IMG/VR virus record: IMGVR_UViG_3300021962_000122
Location: 1-58,552 of that record
DNA: 58,552 nucleotides
Source: a virus
Strand: one strand, 5' to 3'
Part shown: positions 8,994 through 18,795 of the stretch, piece after piece
Layout: every line of letters starts with the position of its first letter
How positions within the stretch are numbered: position 1 is the stretch's first letter
Notes under the pieces: generated by a model
What the model was told of the DNA's origin: nothing
Databases searched by the model: none
What the model saw: only the letters and a program-made list of their open reading frames with translations
Translations under genes and position numbers: made by a program

Positions 8994-11900
8994 ATGCCTC
9001 AAGCTGTCCCGTTACCAGATGGTAGTTACGTAGCAATCAGAGAGGGGGAGACCCCGCAGCAGGCATATGCCCGAGCGCAGCAGATGTACCCTGAGGCGTT
9101 TAGAGTAGCAGCCCCGGCAGCGCCAAAAGAAACTACGTTTGGCGGGCAGACCAAAGAATTTTTTAAAGGTCTTGTCCCCGGCGCTATCGGGCTTGTTGAA
9201 CAAGCGGGTACTGGTATCTCAGCACTGTTACCAGAAGAACAAGAAAAAGCCACTCAAAAATACATCAAAGAAACTGCTGCCGCAGCCAAAGCCCCGTTTG
9301 CCGCTGCGCCGGGGTATGAAGACACGGTGGGGCGCAAGTTTGGTGAAGCCGCAGGTTCTATTGCACCGTTCCTTGCCACTGGGCCGTTTGGTCTGGCAGG
9401 GCGTGTAGCCGGATACGGCCTTGGTGTTGGCGCTGGTGCTGGCACACAGGTAGAAAAGTCTGCCGCTGAAGGGGCTACAGAAGGACAGCAAACAGCCGCC
9501 ACCGCACTGGGTGCCGTGGTTGGCGCATCGGAGATGTTTGCCCCTGCACGTATTCTGAAGCGTCTTGGGGAGCCTGTGCTCGAGGGTGCCACGTCGTATG
9601 TGAAACGGGCATTGATGGCTGGCGGTGAGGAAGCCGCCCAAGAAGCCGCAGCACAAGCCGCACAGAATATTATTACCAAAGGTATATACAAACCTGAGCA
9701 AGAAATTATTGAGCAGGTTGGCGAGTCTGCCGCCTACGGCGGTGCGGTCGGTGCGTTGGCACAAGGGTTGTTGGACTTGGCCATTGGTCGTCGTGCGCCC
9801 ACAACCCCGCTTACAGACGAGGTAAAACAAGCCCGTGAAGAGGCGGCAGTGCAGGCAGAACAGGAAAAGATTCGCCTGAACAGTGTCGATTACGCCCAAG
9901 AAGTGTTCCAGAAAACGCAGGAATTGGAAGCTCAGCGTACTGCGCTCAAACAACAGTTGATTCCGATAAAAAAAGGCGTGTCCCCAGAAACAGACTACGC
10001 ACACAACCGCGACATCAACCGCCAGATCGAGGCCATCAACAAAGAACTCAAGCCGTTGGCTGATGAGTACGTGCGTGTCAAGCCTATTCTGAAACGTGCT
10101 GAGGAGGAAGCAAAGATTGCCAAGCTGACTCCGTACGAGTATGCGTTGGGCTTAAAACCAGAAGAAGTAGGGCAGAAACCTGCCGAGCCTGAGCTGTATG
10201 AACAGCAAATTGCCAAGCCGCCTGAGGCACCGAAGGCAGAGGATGTTGCAGCAAAGTATGCCGCACAGAGTATTCAGTTGGCCAATGACCAACAGCTATC
10301 AAGCGAGAAAAAACCAAACGACGCTGTTGCAGACTACGTTTCCTATCTGATGCGCGACCCCATGTTGGCCGATCAGATTGTGAATAAGCGGATGCAGCTG
10401 CCCGGCCTTCCAACTGGTGTGCGTAATTCAGCCGTACTGGACGCGTTGAAACTGCAACTGGCCCCCGGCTTCAAACAAGAGATGGAAACGCGCAAAGCCG
10501 CCTTTGGTGTGCCTAAAGCCGAAGAAGTCAAGACTCCAGAAGTACAGGCGTTCACTTCGTACATGGACGACCTCAAGAGCAAGCGCAACGACGTGGGCGA
10601 CGACATGTTCTTCAAGTACATGGTCGACCCAAAACTGGAGAAGATTGCGGAAGGTAAGCCCCCAGTCATAGCCGTAAACCCTGAGCTGAAACCCTTTGCC
10701 AACATCAAACGGGCAGAGCGTTCAAGGGAAAAAATAAACGGGTTGCTTGACAACATAGACCAAGCAAACGCAGACCGTGATGTGGCTTTGCGTTCTGGAA
10801 ACCGTGACGCTGCCGACGCAGCGTTTGAAAGAGGCCAAAAAGCGTTAGAACAAATTAATGCTTTTGTAGAACCTACACCCACTGGAGAAGTGACAAAGGG
10901 AAGGTTCCCAGCAGCGGCAACAGCCCCAGAATCCAGCATCTATGCCAAAGAAATACTGCGGGTTCGCAACGAACAGAACACGGCGTTAAACACCATTGAG
11001 GACAAGATTGACCGTCTGCGTCGTGGTGAGACATTGGGCAAAGAAGAAATGGCTGCCACATCGCCAGCCATACTGGCTCAGCAAGCCGAAGAAGCCCGTG
11101 GCAAATACATCTCTGCTGTACTGGAGGAAGCCGCTATCCACCGTCGTGTGGCTGGCAAACCTGAGTTGACCTACGACGAAGCCATCAAAGCCGCGTCTCG
11201 TATTCATGATGTGGTGGGGGAGTGGCTTGACCGTGCAAAGGCTGTACCCAAAAAGCCCGAGCTTGAAGAAGTGATCGTGCAGCCCGCGCAGATGCGGGCA
11301 AACAAACTTGTCCGTGGAGCTGTTACCAAACGTGTTTTGAAGACGCGTGATCTGGCCACAACGCCTTTAAACGAAATTGCACGCTTGAGCGACAAAGAAG
11401 TCAAACACTTCAAAGCTCAGATTGCCAAGGTTGTCGACAGCTTATCCGAATTGCCATCCACAGCCACTCGCGAAGTGCCCGTACTGAAGCAGCAGTTTGC
11501 TGCCACCGAAGCGCAGAAGGTTGCTGAAGCCAAAGGCGAGACAGCCAAGACCCTTGGCGGAGAGCTACGCCGCCTGCGTGAATACGTGGGCAACATGATT
11601 GACAAAGCGTTGACACGCAACCCACCGGAAGAAATACAAAATTCACTGGAACGCGTCAAAGAGATCATTGACGACGGCAAAGCCAGTAAAGAGTTACTTG
11701 ACGCAGCCCAGAATCAAGCTGCACGCATTCTGCGTGGCGAAGACCTCGGCAAGCAGGTGTACACAAAACGCGAAGCTGTCCCCGGCAAACGTGTTGTAGA
11801 AAATGTCCCCGGCAGAGAAGCTGAGACACGTTTTGGGGAACGCGGGCGCACATACAAGTCAGTGGGCTACGAAGCCGAACTGGCACCCGAGGGTAGCGCA

Positions 11901-14900
11901 CTGCGTGAGCTTCAAGATGCCATAAAGCTGTACGAACGTACAGCACAAGAAGGTGAAGTTGCGGGAGAAGGCGCAAAAGGCCAAGGGCAGTTGTTCCCAG
12001 AGACACGCAAAGAACTTGGCTACATCCGTGCCACACCAGCCAACTTTGCCAAGTCCCCACAGATCAAACCTGTATGGGAGGCGTTGGAACAAGCACGCAA
12101 GCTCAAGGCAAAAACAGAAGCCAACCAGAAAGCTCGTTCTGTCAGAGACAAACAAGGCTTTGCGCAAGTTGAAGCAATAGAAGAACAACTTGAAGCCATT
12201 AAAAACCAAATGCAGTTTTTCTTGCTTAAGCCGGGAGACTTCAATATTGGTAAATACTCAAATGCAGACATTGCAAAAATGTTTGCGTCATATCCAGAAG
12301 CAGGCGTTACAAAAGAAGACAAGCTGCTGATGGATCGGTACTTGCAAGTGTCTAGACAAAGTATTGGTAAAACAAAGGATCAACAAGAAAAAGCCATGTC
12401 CGTGTTTACTGCGGAAGAAAAGGCACGCGTAAATGAGTTAATCAGCGACTTCAACACAAACAAAATCCCTGAGTACGAAAAGAATGTTAAGCAGGCGCTG
12501 CAAGCGCTCTCATTGGGACAGCGTCTTGAAAGCACGAATAACCGTTTAGTTGAGTTGATGCAAGACAACAATGCGGCTGTGCGTAAACAATCAGAAGCAG
12601 CCCGCAAAACTGTTGAACCACTACTGGAGAAGTTAAAGCTTATCAAAGCCAGTTTGCGTAATTCTGTTTTGTTAACTGACGGCCAACGTGCAATGCTTGA
12701 TTCTGAAATTGCGTTGCAGTCACAACGTGGCGCATACAAAGACGCCATGGCCAAGGCAATGGGCAAAGCCCGTCAACGCCTGAGCGATACGTTGGGTGAG
12801 TTGCTTGACCCTGAAATTGAACGCGCACGTCGTGCGTTGAAAGCAGCCAAGACACGTTTGGCCACAGTCGAGTCGCAGATTGAAACGGCAAAGAAAGAAA
12901 TGACTGAGGGTACTGGCCAAGCGCCAAACCTGATTAACAACTTGCAAAAAGTTCAAGGGCTTGTTGAGAACATTGAGAAGGCTGAGACCGAACTGGCTGA
13001 CTTGCAAGAAGCACGCTTTGGTGAAATTGAGAACGACGTTGTTGTTACCGAAGCCATGCTGGACAAAGACCTCAAGGCAGAACGTGAGTACTTAGAACTG
13101 CTTGAGCGACAACTGGCTGATATGCGCAAAGAACCGTTGACTGCTGTAGAGCTTGGTGGTCGTGGTGAACTGGGCAAGTTGAAGTATCCGTTCTCTGCAC
13201 AACGTTTGGAAACACAAGTAAAGGCACAACAAGCGGCTGTTGATGAAGCGCAAAAGCGTGCTGAAGAATTCCAAAAAGACGTGCAGGTTTGGTGGCCCAA
13301 AGTTACTGCCGCATTCAAGAAAGATGGAATCAGCATCAAAGACTTGCCCGGCGCAGTGTTTAAGAAAGGCCGCAAAGTTGCTGAGATTGTTACGCCAGAA
13401 CAAAAACGCCTTGATGATTTACGTGACAAAGGTGTGCAGGCTGCAAAAGAAGTTGACGAAGCCGCAGTGCGTCAGCGGGTCAAAGACAAACAGATTCAAT
13501 TGTTCGATGACGAAATCTTTGATGCGCGTGGTGAAGTGCAGGCGTTTATGGGGCCTGAGGACATGGAAAAGTTGGCCGACATCATGGCTGACCCCAAGAC
13601 TACCAACGTCAAACGTGTACAGGCTACGCTCAAGCTGGGCGCTATGCAAAAAGTTGCTTCGTTGGAAGCACAAAAACAAGCGTTCATTGAGGGCAAGCCT
13701 GCACCAAAACCAAAAACTGCTACTGTGCCGAGCACCGTTGCGTTGGCGGCGGCTAAACCGTTTCGTACTGGCTCAGGCGTAGCAAAAGCGTTTACTCCAG
13801 CAGAAATGGATGAGCTGGCTCGCGCTGATATACGTGATGCCAATGAGTTGGCCAAAAAGATTCTGGGTACAAAAGCGCCGCAGTTGCCAGAACCAAGCAA
13901 ACGCAAGCAAGGCAAGATGCCTGACCCCAACCTTGGTTTGTTTGATGACTTTGAGTTTTCTCGCGGCACACCAGTTAAAGGTCTGACCAAGGCTGAGCTT
14001 GAAGCCGAACTCACTGCTGGTATGGGCGAGCCAGTTACTGGGCGCAAGATAGAAGCGATGGTGTCCAATAAATTGGCGGTGTATGAAAGTGTTCAAGATT
14101 TCCTTGACAAGCAACCAAAATTAAAAGGTGTAGGTAAGTCCAAATACGAGGGTTTAATCCCAGCAGATGCCAAAGGCTTTGTGCAAGATGGTAAAGCGGT
14201 ACTGTTTGCCAACAACATTGGTAAAGGCCACGGACTGGGCGTACTGCTCCACGAAGTCGGCGTGCATTTGGGATTCCGCAACTTCTTTAACGAAGGCCAG
14301 TACAACGCGTTGGTTAAGACAGTCAAGAACTGGGCAAACAAAACTGAAGACTCATTGGAAGCGCGTGTTGGTAAAGCCGCCGTGCGCAGGGTTGAGGCTG
14401 CTAACACTCCACCACACCAGATTGACGATGAGTTGTTGGCATACGCTGTTGAAGAAGCCATGCAGATGGGTGTAGAGCCTGTTGGCGTTAAAGGCGGCAA
14501 CGCAGTCAAAAACTGGTTGAAGATGGTGGTCGATGGGTTCAAGAAAGCGCTTGAGAAGTTTGGCATCACTTCTAAGAACTTGACTGCTGGCGACTTGGTT
14601 AACTTTGCCTACGGCGCAGCACACCTTGAACTCAAGGGAACTTGGCACGGCACAGGTGTTAAATTTGATATGTTTGACCATACGTACATGAGCACCGGGT
14701 CAAACGCACAAACGTATGGTTGGGGAACATACCGTGCACAAAAGTACGGCACTGCGCAGTCATATCAAATTGATGCAGCTACAAAACAGTACGACGATTG
14801 GGTTGAACGCCCAGATATACAAGCATGGCTTGAATCACAAAAACCTAAATTTACAGGTAAGTTGCCATCTGGTATTCCTGAGCAATTTTTAGTCATGCCT

Positions 14901-17900
14901 TTGGTTGAAGCCAATAACGCGTACGGAGGTCAAAACCCAAATAAAATTTTTAAAGAAGCTGTTCAAGGCGAAATTGAAAACATTGAAGAGGAAAGAAAAC
15001 AGTTTTCTAATTTAAGTAGTGCGCCGCGTGCTGTACTTGCATCACAAGTATCGCCTGCTAGGGCCGCAATAGCAGCGGCACAGTCTTCTGCACGCGTAAC
15101 TGCCAGACCCATAACTGCAACACCAGTTAGAAACTATGGGTACGGGCCTGTAACTAAACCTTTAAGTTGGCGTGTGGAATGGATGCGGGGGTTGTCTGAC
15201 GCAGAAGTAGATAAAAAAATTGAAGAGCTTAAAAAGTTTGCAGAAACTGCTGACGAACATTTAGAAGCGGTCAATCAATTTCCTGTCTATAAAGGCAAAG
15301 AATACATTGAGTTGTACAAAGCGTACCCCACTGCCGCAAAGGTCATACACGCATTTGACAAAATGATGGACGCCAACCAAGGCACACCACCGTCTTGGAA
15401 AGAAGCTATTGCCAGTGTGAAAGCTGAAGCAAGCAAAAGCGTAAAAGAGTTGGGGGAGTTTTTTGAACGTTTTACATACGGAAAAGACCCGTACACAAAA
15501 CAGGTGTACGACGAAGCAAAAGAAACTTTACGTGACATTGATGCGTTTGACATAAACGACTTTAAGTACAACCCTCCGTCTGGGCCACCTGTACCTGAAC
15601 CAGCAGGTTACATGATGCGCACGTTGCACACACGTCCTGAGAACGAGTACATTCTTTATGACAGCCTTGCAGACAAACAACCAGAAGTTGTTAAAGATGC
15701 GTTTAAACGTATCTACGATAATTTAGATAAAAAACAACAAGCTGTTTTTAACCGTTCAATAGGCTTTGTACGACCAGATCGGCAAAACGGGCGCGATTTG
15801 TATAACGCTTTAAGTGCCGTGCTTGAACAAGGCGGTATGCCTAGTAAGTTGTGCGACATGTTTGCATCTGAAATGCTGCATGCCGAAGGTGTTGCTGGTA
15901 TTAAGTTTTTTGACGGCGTGTCAAGATACTCAGCAGCACAAGGTACTCCGGGCACATACAACTACGTTGACTTTGGTGACAAAGATGAAGGTGCGCAGAT
16001 CATTGCCACCGACATTAATCCGATCAATCAAACACAGCCAATGCAAAAAAGCGAGATACTGTTCTCGCGTTCAGAAGAGTTTACAAACCCTGAGCTTGCC
16101 AAACAAAGCAAGTTTATTGCCAAAATTGTGGCCAAGCAAAGAAGCTGGTCTGAAAAGATTAAAGCCAATACAACCGGGCTGGCTTTTGAAACACAGCTTG
16201 TAGATAGATTTGCAGGCTTCGAGCGTTTGGCCAAATACATGGATCCGGTCAAAGGCACGCAGATGATGTACTACCTGCGCATGTATGACCAACGCATGAA
16301 TTTTGTGTCTCAAGCAGTATCCAATGGCGCACCGGCAATCGTGGAGAAAACACGGCCTGACGGCAAGGTTGAGCGTTTGATTGAGAGCAAAGAGAGCGCC
16401 AACATCCACAATGTTGTTCAGATTTTGAAAGAAGCCCAGCCAATGGTTGGCAACGCAGAAGCTGTAAACCGCATATTCACTTTGTACATGGCCGCTATTC
16501 GTGCGGACAACAAAGGATTGTCTTCATTGAACTTTGGTGAAGACGTTACACAAGAACTGCTCAACGAAACCATGGCCGCCATAAAGGCCACACCCGGCTT
16601 GGAAAAAGTTTTGAAGCAAGCTAAAGATGAGTACAACGCCTACAACCGTAATTTGGTTGAGTTTGTTGTCAGCACTGGCGCTCTTTCCAAAGAAGTCGGC
16701 AAGCGTCTGCTGAGCGAAAACGATTACATACCGTTCTACCGTGAACGCAATGGCGTGGCTGAGCTTGTTATTGGCAACGAATCTCCTATCCGCATTGGTA
16801 GTATTGCTGAGCAGCCGTATCTGCATGAACTTGTTGGTGGCGACAGGCCCATCCTCGACTTCATGACCAGCTCGGTGCAGAACACCAATCTGTTGATGGA
16901 CATGGGTATGCGCAACTTGGCAACCAAGAACGCTGTGTTTGAGCTGGTTGATTTGAAAGCTGCCAAGTTTGTGAAAATGTCTGCTGGCCCAGACGTTGTT
17001 AAATTCAAAGACAACGGAGAAGATCGCTACGCAGTGCTGGCTACCGAAAAAGTAAAAATTGGCAACAAAGAGTTTGATACTGGCGTTCCTGCCGACATAT
17101 TGGTCAAAGGCATGGAGGGCATCCCAACACAGATGCCAGCAATGTTACGCGTCATGGCGTTCCCAGCACAGATACTGCGCAAAGCTATTACCCTCAGCCC
17201 TTTGTACACAGCCAAACAGTTGTTCCGTGACTCCGTGGCCGCGCCTATTCTTTCTGGCGCAGACTTCATGCCTGTCATTGGTGCGCTGAAAGAAATCAAC
17301 TCCACCACCAAGCAGACGCTTGAGCGCCGTGGTGTTACCGGAGGCCAGCAGTTTGTTGGTGGTGCCGAAGATTTGACCAAGATTCTGCGTGATGTGTCTG
17401 AGGGCAAACCGGGCTGGATGACTGCGCTTGGTAAGCTTGAAGCCATGAGTATGGAAGCAGATGCCGCAACACGTCGCGCCCAGTACAACAGCTACATTCA
17501 GCAGGGCCTGTCTGAGATGGAAGCAACACTGCTGTCGTTGGAGTCCATGAACTTCAACAAGCGCGGCGCGTCACCATCAATCCATGTGGCCAACTCCCTG
17601 ATACCTTTTTTCAACGCACAGATTCAAGGTCTGAACGTGTTGTACAAAGCGTCTATGGGCAAGATGCCATTCAACGATCAGCTGCGTATCCGTGAAAAAA
17701 TGATGCAGCGTGGTGCCATGATGGCAGTTGCAAGCCTTGCTTACGCCGCCTTGATGCAGGACGACGAAGCTTACAAAAACGCCACACCCGATCAAAAATA
17801 CGGCAATTGGTTTATTCGTGTGCCGGGTTTAGACGAACCCATCAAACTCCCTGTGCCGTTTGAAATCGGTTACATCTTCAAGGCGTTGCCTGAGGCAATA

Positions 17901-18656
17901 CTCAACAGCATGGTGAACGAGCACGGCGGTGAGGAAGCGGTCAAAGCTTTCAAACAAATCCTGCTTCAAACAGTTCCCGGCGGTTCGTCTTACGGCATCC
18001 CGCAGATCATGAAACCCGCCATCGAAGCAGGACTTGGCAAGTCGTTCTACACAGGTAGGGACATCTTGTCTGCGCGAGAGAAAGAGTTGTTGCCTGAAGA
18101 ACAGTTCCGCGCCAACACATCCGAGCTGGCTAAAGGTATTGGTAAAACACTGGGTATCTCTCCGATTGTGTTTGAGCAACTTGTCAGTGGTTACACCGGC
18201 ACAATGGGTTTGGCATTTATGCACGCACTTAGTGTTGGCGTGCCTACGGATGAGAGTCCTGATAAAGCAGTTAAACGTTTGTCAGAGTACCCAATCGTTG
18301 GTGGGGCGTTCCAACCAAACGACGCTGGTGGCATCATCAACAGCGTGTACGAGCGCATGAATGAAAATCTCAAGGTCAAGAACACCTTCAATAAGTTGGC
18401 ACAAGAAGGCAGAATGTCTGAAGCTATGGCGTTGCTTCAACGTCGTGGTAATGAGTTCATGCAAGCAGACTTGGCGAACAGTTTCAAAGCCAACATGAAC
18501 AAACTTGCTCAGGCTGAACGGGCAATTGCAGCATCCAACATGTCCCCCGAAGCCAAGCGCGAACAGCTGGACAAAATCAGGAAGATAAAGATCGCCGTTG
18601 CTCAAACGGTGAGAGAGGTTTCCGATAAAACCATACGCCTAACAAGCCCCTTCTAA
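8994..18656 (+). CDS. Giant polyvalent virion protein (metallopeptidase-like, ADP-ribosyltransferase-like and LPD-like domains)
   Basis: A single 3220-residue frame. It begins with VPLPDGSYVAIREGETPQQA and a Gly/Ala-rich hydrophobic segment (about 48-260). Long charged coiled coils occupy about 270-1560. At about 1750 lies LLHEVGVHLGFRNFF, a metallopeptidase-like helix in which the histidines are spaced HExxxH rather than HExxH. At about 1883-2335 lies an ADP-ribosyltransferase-like domain: WHGTGVKFDMFD, YGWGTY, then GIKFFDGVSR and GTYNYVDF. From about 2350 to the end is a large helical region (LFRDSVAAP, PFFNAQIQGLNVLYKA) resembling the LPD domains of phage polyvalent proteins. Such proteins are thought to enter the cell with the DNA. 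I see no vRNAP signature despite the N4-like size. Confidence 0.85.
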   Translation: MPQAVPLPDGSYVAIREGETPQQAYARAQQMYPEAFRVAAPAAPKETTFGGQTKEFFKGLVPGAIGLVEQAGTGISALLPEEQEKATQKYIKETAAAAKAPFAAAPGYEDTVGRKFGEAAGSIAPFLATGPFGLAGRVAGYGLGVGAGAGTQVEKSAAEGATEGQQTAATALGAVVGASEMFAPARILKRLGEPVLEGATSYVKRALMAGGEEAAQEAAAQAAQNIITKGIYKPEQEIIEQVGESAAYGGAVGALAQGLLDLAIGRRAPTTPLTDEVKQAREEAAVQAEQEKIRLNSVDYAQEVFQKTQELEAQRTALKQQLIPIKKGVSPETDYAHNRDINRQIEAINKELKPLADEYVRVKPILKRAEEEAKIAKLTPYEYALGLKPEEVGQKPAEPELYEQQIAKPPEAPKAEDVAAKYAAQSIQLANDQQLSSEKKPNDAVADYVSYLMRDPMLADQIVNKRMQLPGLPTGVRNSAVLDALKLQLAPGFKQEMETRKAAFGVPKAEEVKTPEVQAFTSYMDDLKSKRNDVGDDMFFKYMVDPKLEKIAEGKPPVIAVNPELKPFANIKRAERSREKINGLLDNIDQANADRDVALRSGNRDAADAAFERGQKALEQINAFVEPTPTGEVTKGRFPAAATAPESSIYAKEILRVRNEQNTALNTIEDKIDRLRRGETLGKEEMAATSPAILAQQAEEARGKYISAVLEEAAIHRRVAGKPELTYDEAIKAASRIHDVVGEWLDRAKAVPKKPELEEVIVQPAQMRANKLVRGAVTKRVLKTRDLATTPLNEIARLSDKEVKHFKAQIAKVVDSLSELPSTATREVPVLKQQFAATEAQKVAEAKGETAKTLGGELRRLREYVGNMIDKALTRNPPEEIQNSLERVKEIIDDGKASKELLDAAQNQAARILRGEDLGKQVYTKREAVPGKRVVENVPGREAETRFGERGRTYKSVGYEAELAPEGSALRELQDAIKLYERTAQEGEVAGEGAKGQGQLFPETRKELGYIRATPANFAKSPQIKPVWEALEQARKLKAKTEANQKARSVRDKQGFAQVEAIEEQLEAIKNQMQFFLLKPGDFNIGKYSNADIAKMFASYPEAGVTKEDKLLMDRYLQVSRQSIGKTKDQQEKAMSVFTAEEKARVNELISDFNTNKIPEYEKNVKQALQALSLGQRLESTNNRLVELMQDNNAAVRKQSEAARKTVEPLLEKLKLIKASLRNSVLLTDGQRAMLDSEIALQSQRGAYKDAMAKAMGKARQRLSDTLGELLDPEIERARRALKAAKTRLATVESQIETAKKEMTEGTGQAPNLINNLQKVQGLVENIEKAETELADLQEARFGEIENDVVVTEAMLDKDLKAEREYLELLERQLADMRKEPLTAVELGGRGELGKLKYPFSAQRLETQVKAQQAAVDEAQKRAEEFQKDVQVWWPKVTAAFKKDGISIKDLPGAVFKKGRKVAEIVTPEQKRLDDLRDKGVQAAKEVDEAAVRQRVKDKQIQLFDDEIFDARGEVQAFMGPEDMEKLADIMADPKTTNVKRVQATLKLGAMQKVASLEAQKQAFIEGKPAPKPKTATVPSTVALAAAKPFRTGSGVAKAFTPAEMDELARADIRDANELAKKILGTKAPQLPEPSKRKQGKMPDPNLGLFDDFEFSRGTPVKGLTKAELEAELTAGMGEPVTGRKIEAMVSNKLAVYESVQDFLDKQPKLKGVGKSKYEGLIPADAKGFVQDGKAVLFANNIGKGHGLGVLLHEVGVHLGFRNFFNEGQYNALVKTVKNWANKTEDSLEARVGKAAVRRVEAANTPPHQIDDELLAYAVEEAMQMGVEPVGVKGGNAVKNWLKMVVDGFKKALEKFGITSKNLTAGDLVNFAYGAAHLELKGTWHGTGVKFDMFDHTYMSTGSNAQTYGWGTYRAQKYGTAQSYQIDAATKQYDDWVERPDIQAWLESQKPKFTGKLPSGIPEQFLVMPLVEANNAYGGQNPNKIFKEAVQGEIENIEEERKQFSNLSSAPRAVLASQVSPARAAIAAAQSSARVTARPITATPVRNYGYGPVTKPLSWRVEWMRGLSDAEVDKKIEELKKFAETADEHLEAVNQFPVYKGKEYIELYKAYPTAAKVIHAFDKMMDANQGTPPSWKEAIASVKAEASKSVKELGEFFERFTYGKDPYTKQVYDEAKETLRDIDAFDINDFKYNPPSGPPVPEPAGYMMRTLHTRPENEYILYDSLADKQPEVVKDAFKRIYDNLDKKQQAVFNRSIGFVRPDRQNGRDLYNALSAVLEQGGMPSKLCDMFASEMLHAEGVAGIKFFDGVSRYSAAQGTPGTYNYVDFGDKDEGAQIIATDINPINQTQPMQKSEILFSRSEEFTNPELAKQSKFIAKIVAKQRSWSEKIKANTTGLAFETQLVDRFAGFERLAKYMDPVKGTQMMYYLRMYDQRMNFVSQAVSNGAPAIVEKTRPDGKVERLIESKESANIHNVVQILKEAQPMVGNAEAVNRIFTLYMAAIRADNKGLSSLNFGEDVTQELLNETMAAIKATPGLEKVLKQAKDEYNAYNRNLVEFVVSTGALSKEVGKRLLSENDYIPFYRERNGVAELVIGNESPIRIGSIAEQPYLHELVGGDRPILDFMTSSVQNTNLLMDMGMRNLATKNAVFELVDLKAAKFVKMSAGPDVVKFKDNGEDRYAVLATEKVKIGNKEFDTGVPADILVKGMEGIPTQMPAMLRVMAFPAQILRKAITLSPLYTAKQLFRDSVAAPILSGADFMPVIGALKEINSTTKQTLERRGVTGGQQFVGGAEDLTKILRDVSEGKPGWMTALGKLEAMSMEADAATRRAQYNSYIQQGLSEMEATLLSLESMNFNKRGASPSIHVANSLIPFFNAQIQGLNVLYKASMGKMPFNDQLRIREKMMQRGAMMAVASLAYAALMQDDEAYKNATPDQKYGNWFIRVPGLDEPIKLPVPFEIGYIFKALPEAILNSMVNEHGGEEAVKAFKQILLQTVPGGSSYGIPQIMKPAIEAGLGKSFYTGRDILSAREKELLPEEQFRANTSELAKGIGKTLGISPIVFEQLVSGYTGTMGLAFMHALSVGVPTDESPDKAVKRLSEYPIVGGAFQPNDAGGIINSVYERMNENLKVKNTFNKLAQEGRMSEAMALLQRRGNEFMQADLANSFKANMNKLAQAERAIAASNMSPEAKREQLDKIRKIKIAVAQTVREVSDKTIRLTSPF

Positions 18657-18795
18657 CACCAATGAAAGCTTGCGTGCGGTACTTGTAGGGAATTGAGGCG
18701 CGTAGCCCCAATTCCTTTACCTTCTCAACGTCCAGCCCCGGCACAAAAAACCCTTCACCCGGCTTAAGTGTCGCCCACGGATATATTGTTTCCAT
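18577..18795 (-). CDS. Small conserved phage protein, convergent with the giant gene
   Basis: A 72-residue protein beginning METIYPWATLKPGEGFFVPG and ending near RRGLLGVWFYR, a pattern I recognise as a conserved phage ORF of unknown function. The ATG at 18795 has GAGGAAGAG upstream; the TTG at 18813 is a poorer start. It overlaps the end of the primase gene by 32 bp and runs 80 bp into the 3' end of the giant gene on the other strand, so both ends are shared. Confidence 0.7.
   Translation of the reverse strand: METIYPWATLKPGEGFFVPGLDVEKVKELGLRASIPYKYRTQAFIGVRRGLLGVWFYRKPLSPFEQRRSLSS
18689..18718. terminator. Hairpin between convergent operons (possible bidirectional terminator)
   Basis: GGAATTG-A-GGC pairs with GCC-C-CAATTCC around a GCGTA loop: ten pairs with one mismatch, followed on the plus strand by only TTT. 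It begins 33 bp after the stop of the giant gene and lies inside the coding sequence of the 72-aa minus-strand gene. It is the only terminator-like structure seen at the convergence point. Confidence 0.5.

Noticed and set aside
9228-10004. Long antisense frames within the giant gene
   Set aside because: They lie wholly inside a convincing coding frame, have no SD signals and no protein-like composition.
8994-18656. N4-type virion RNA polymerase in the giant protein
   Set aside because: The size is similar, but I could not find T7-like polymerase motifs; the recognisable parts are peptidase-like, ART-like and LPD-like.
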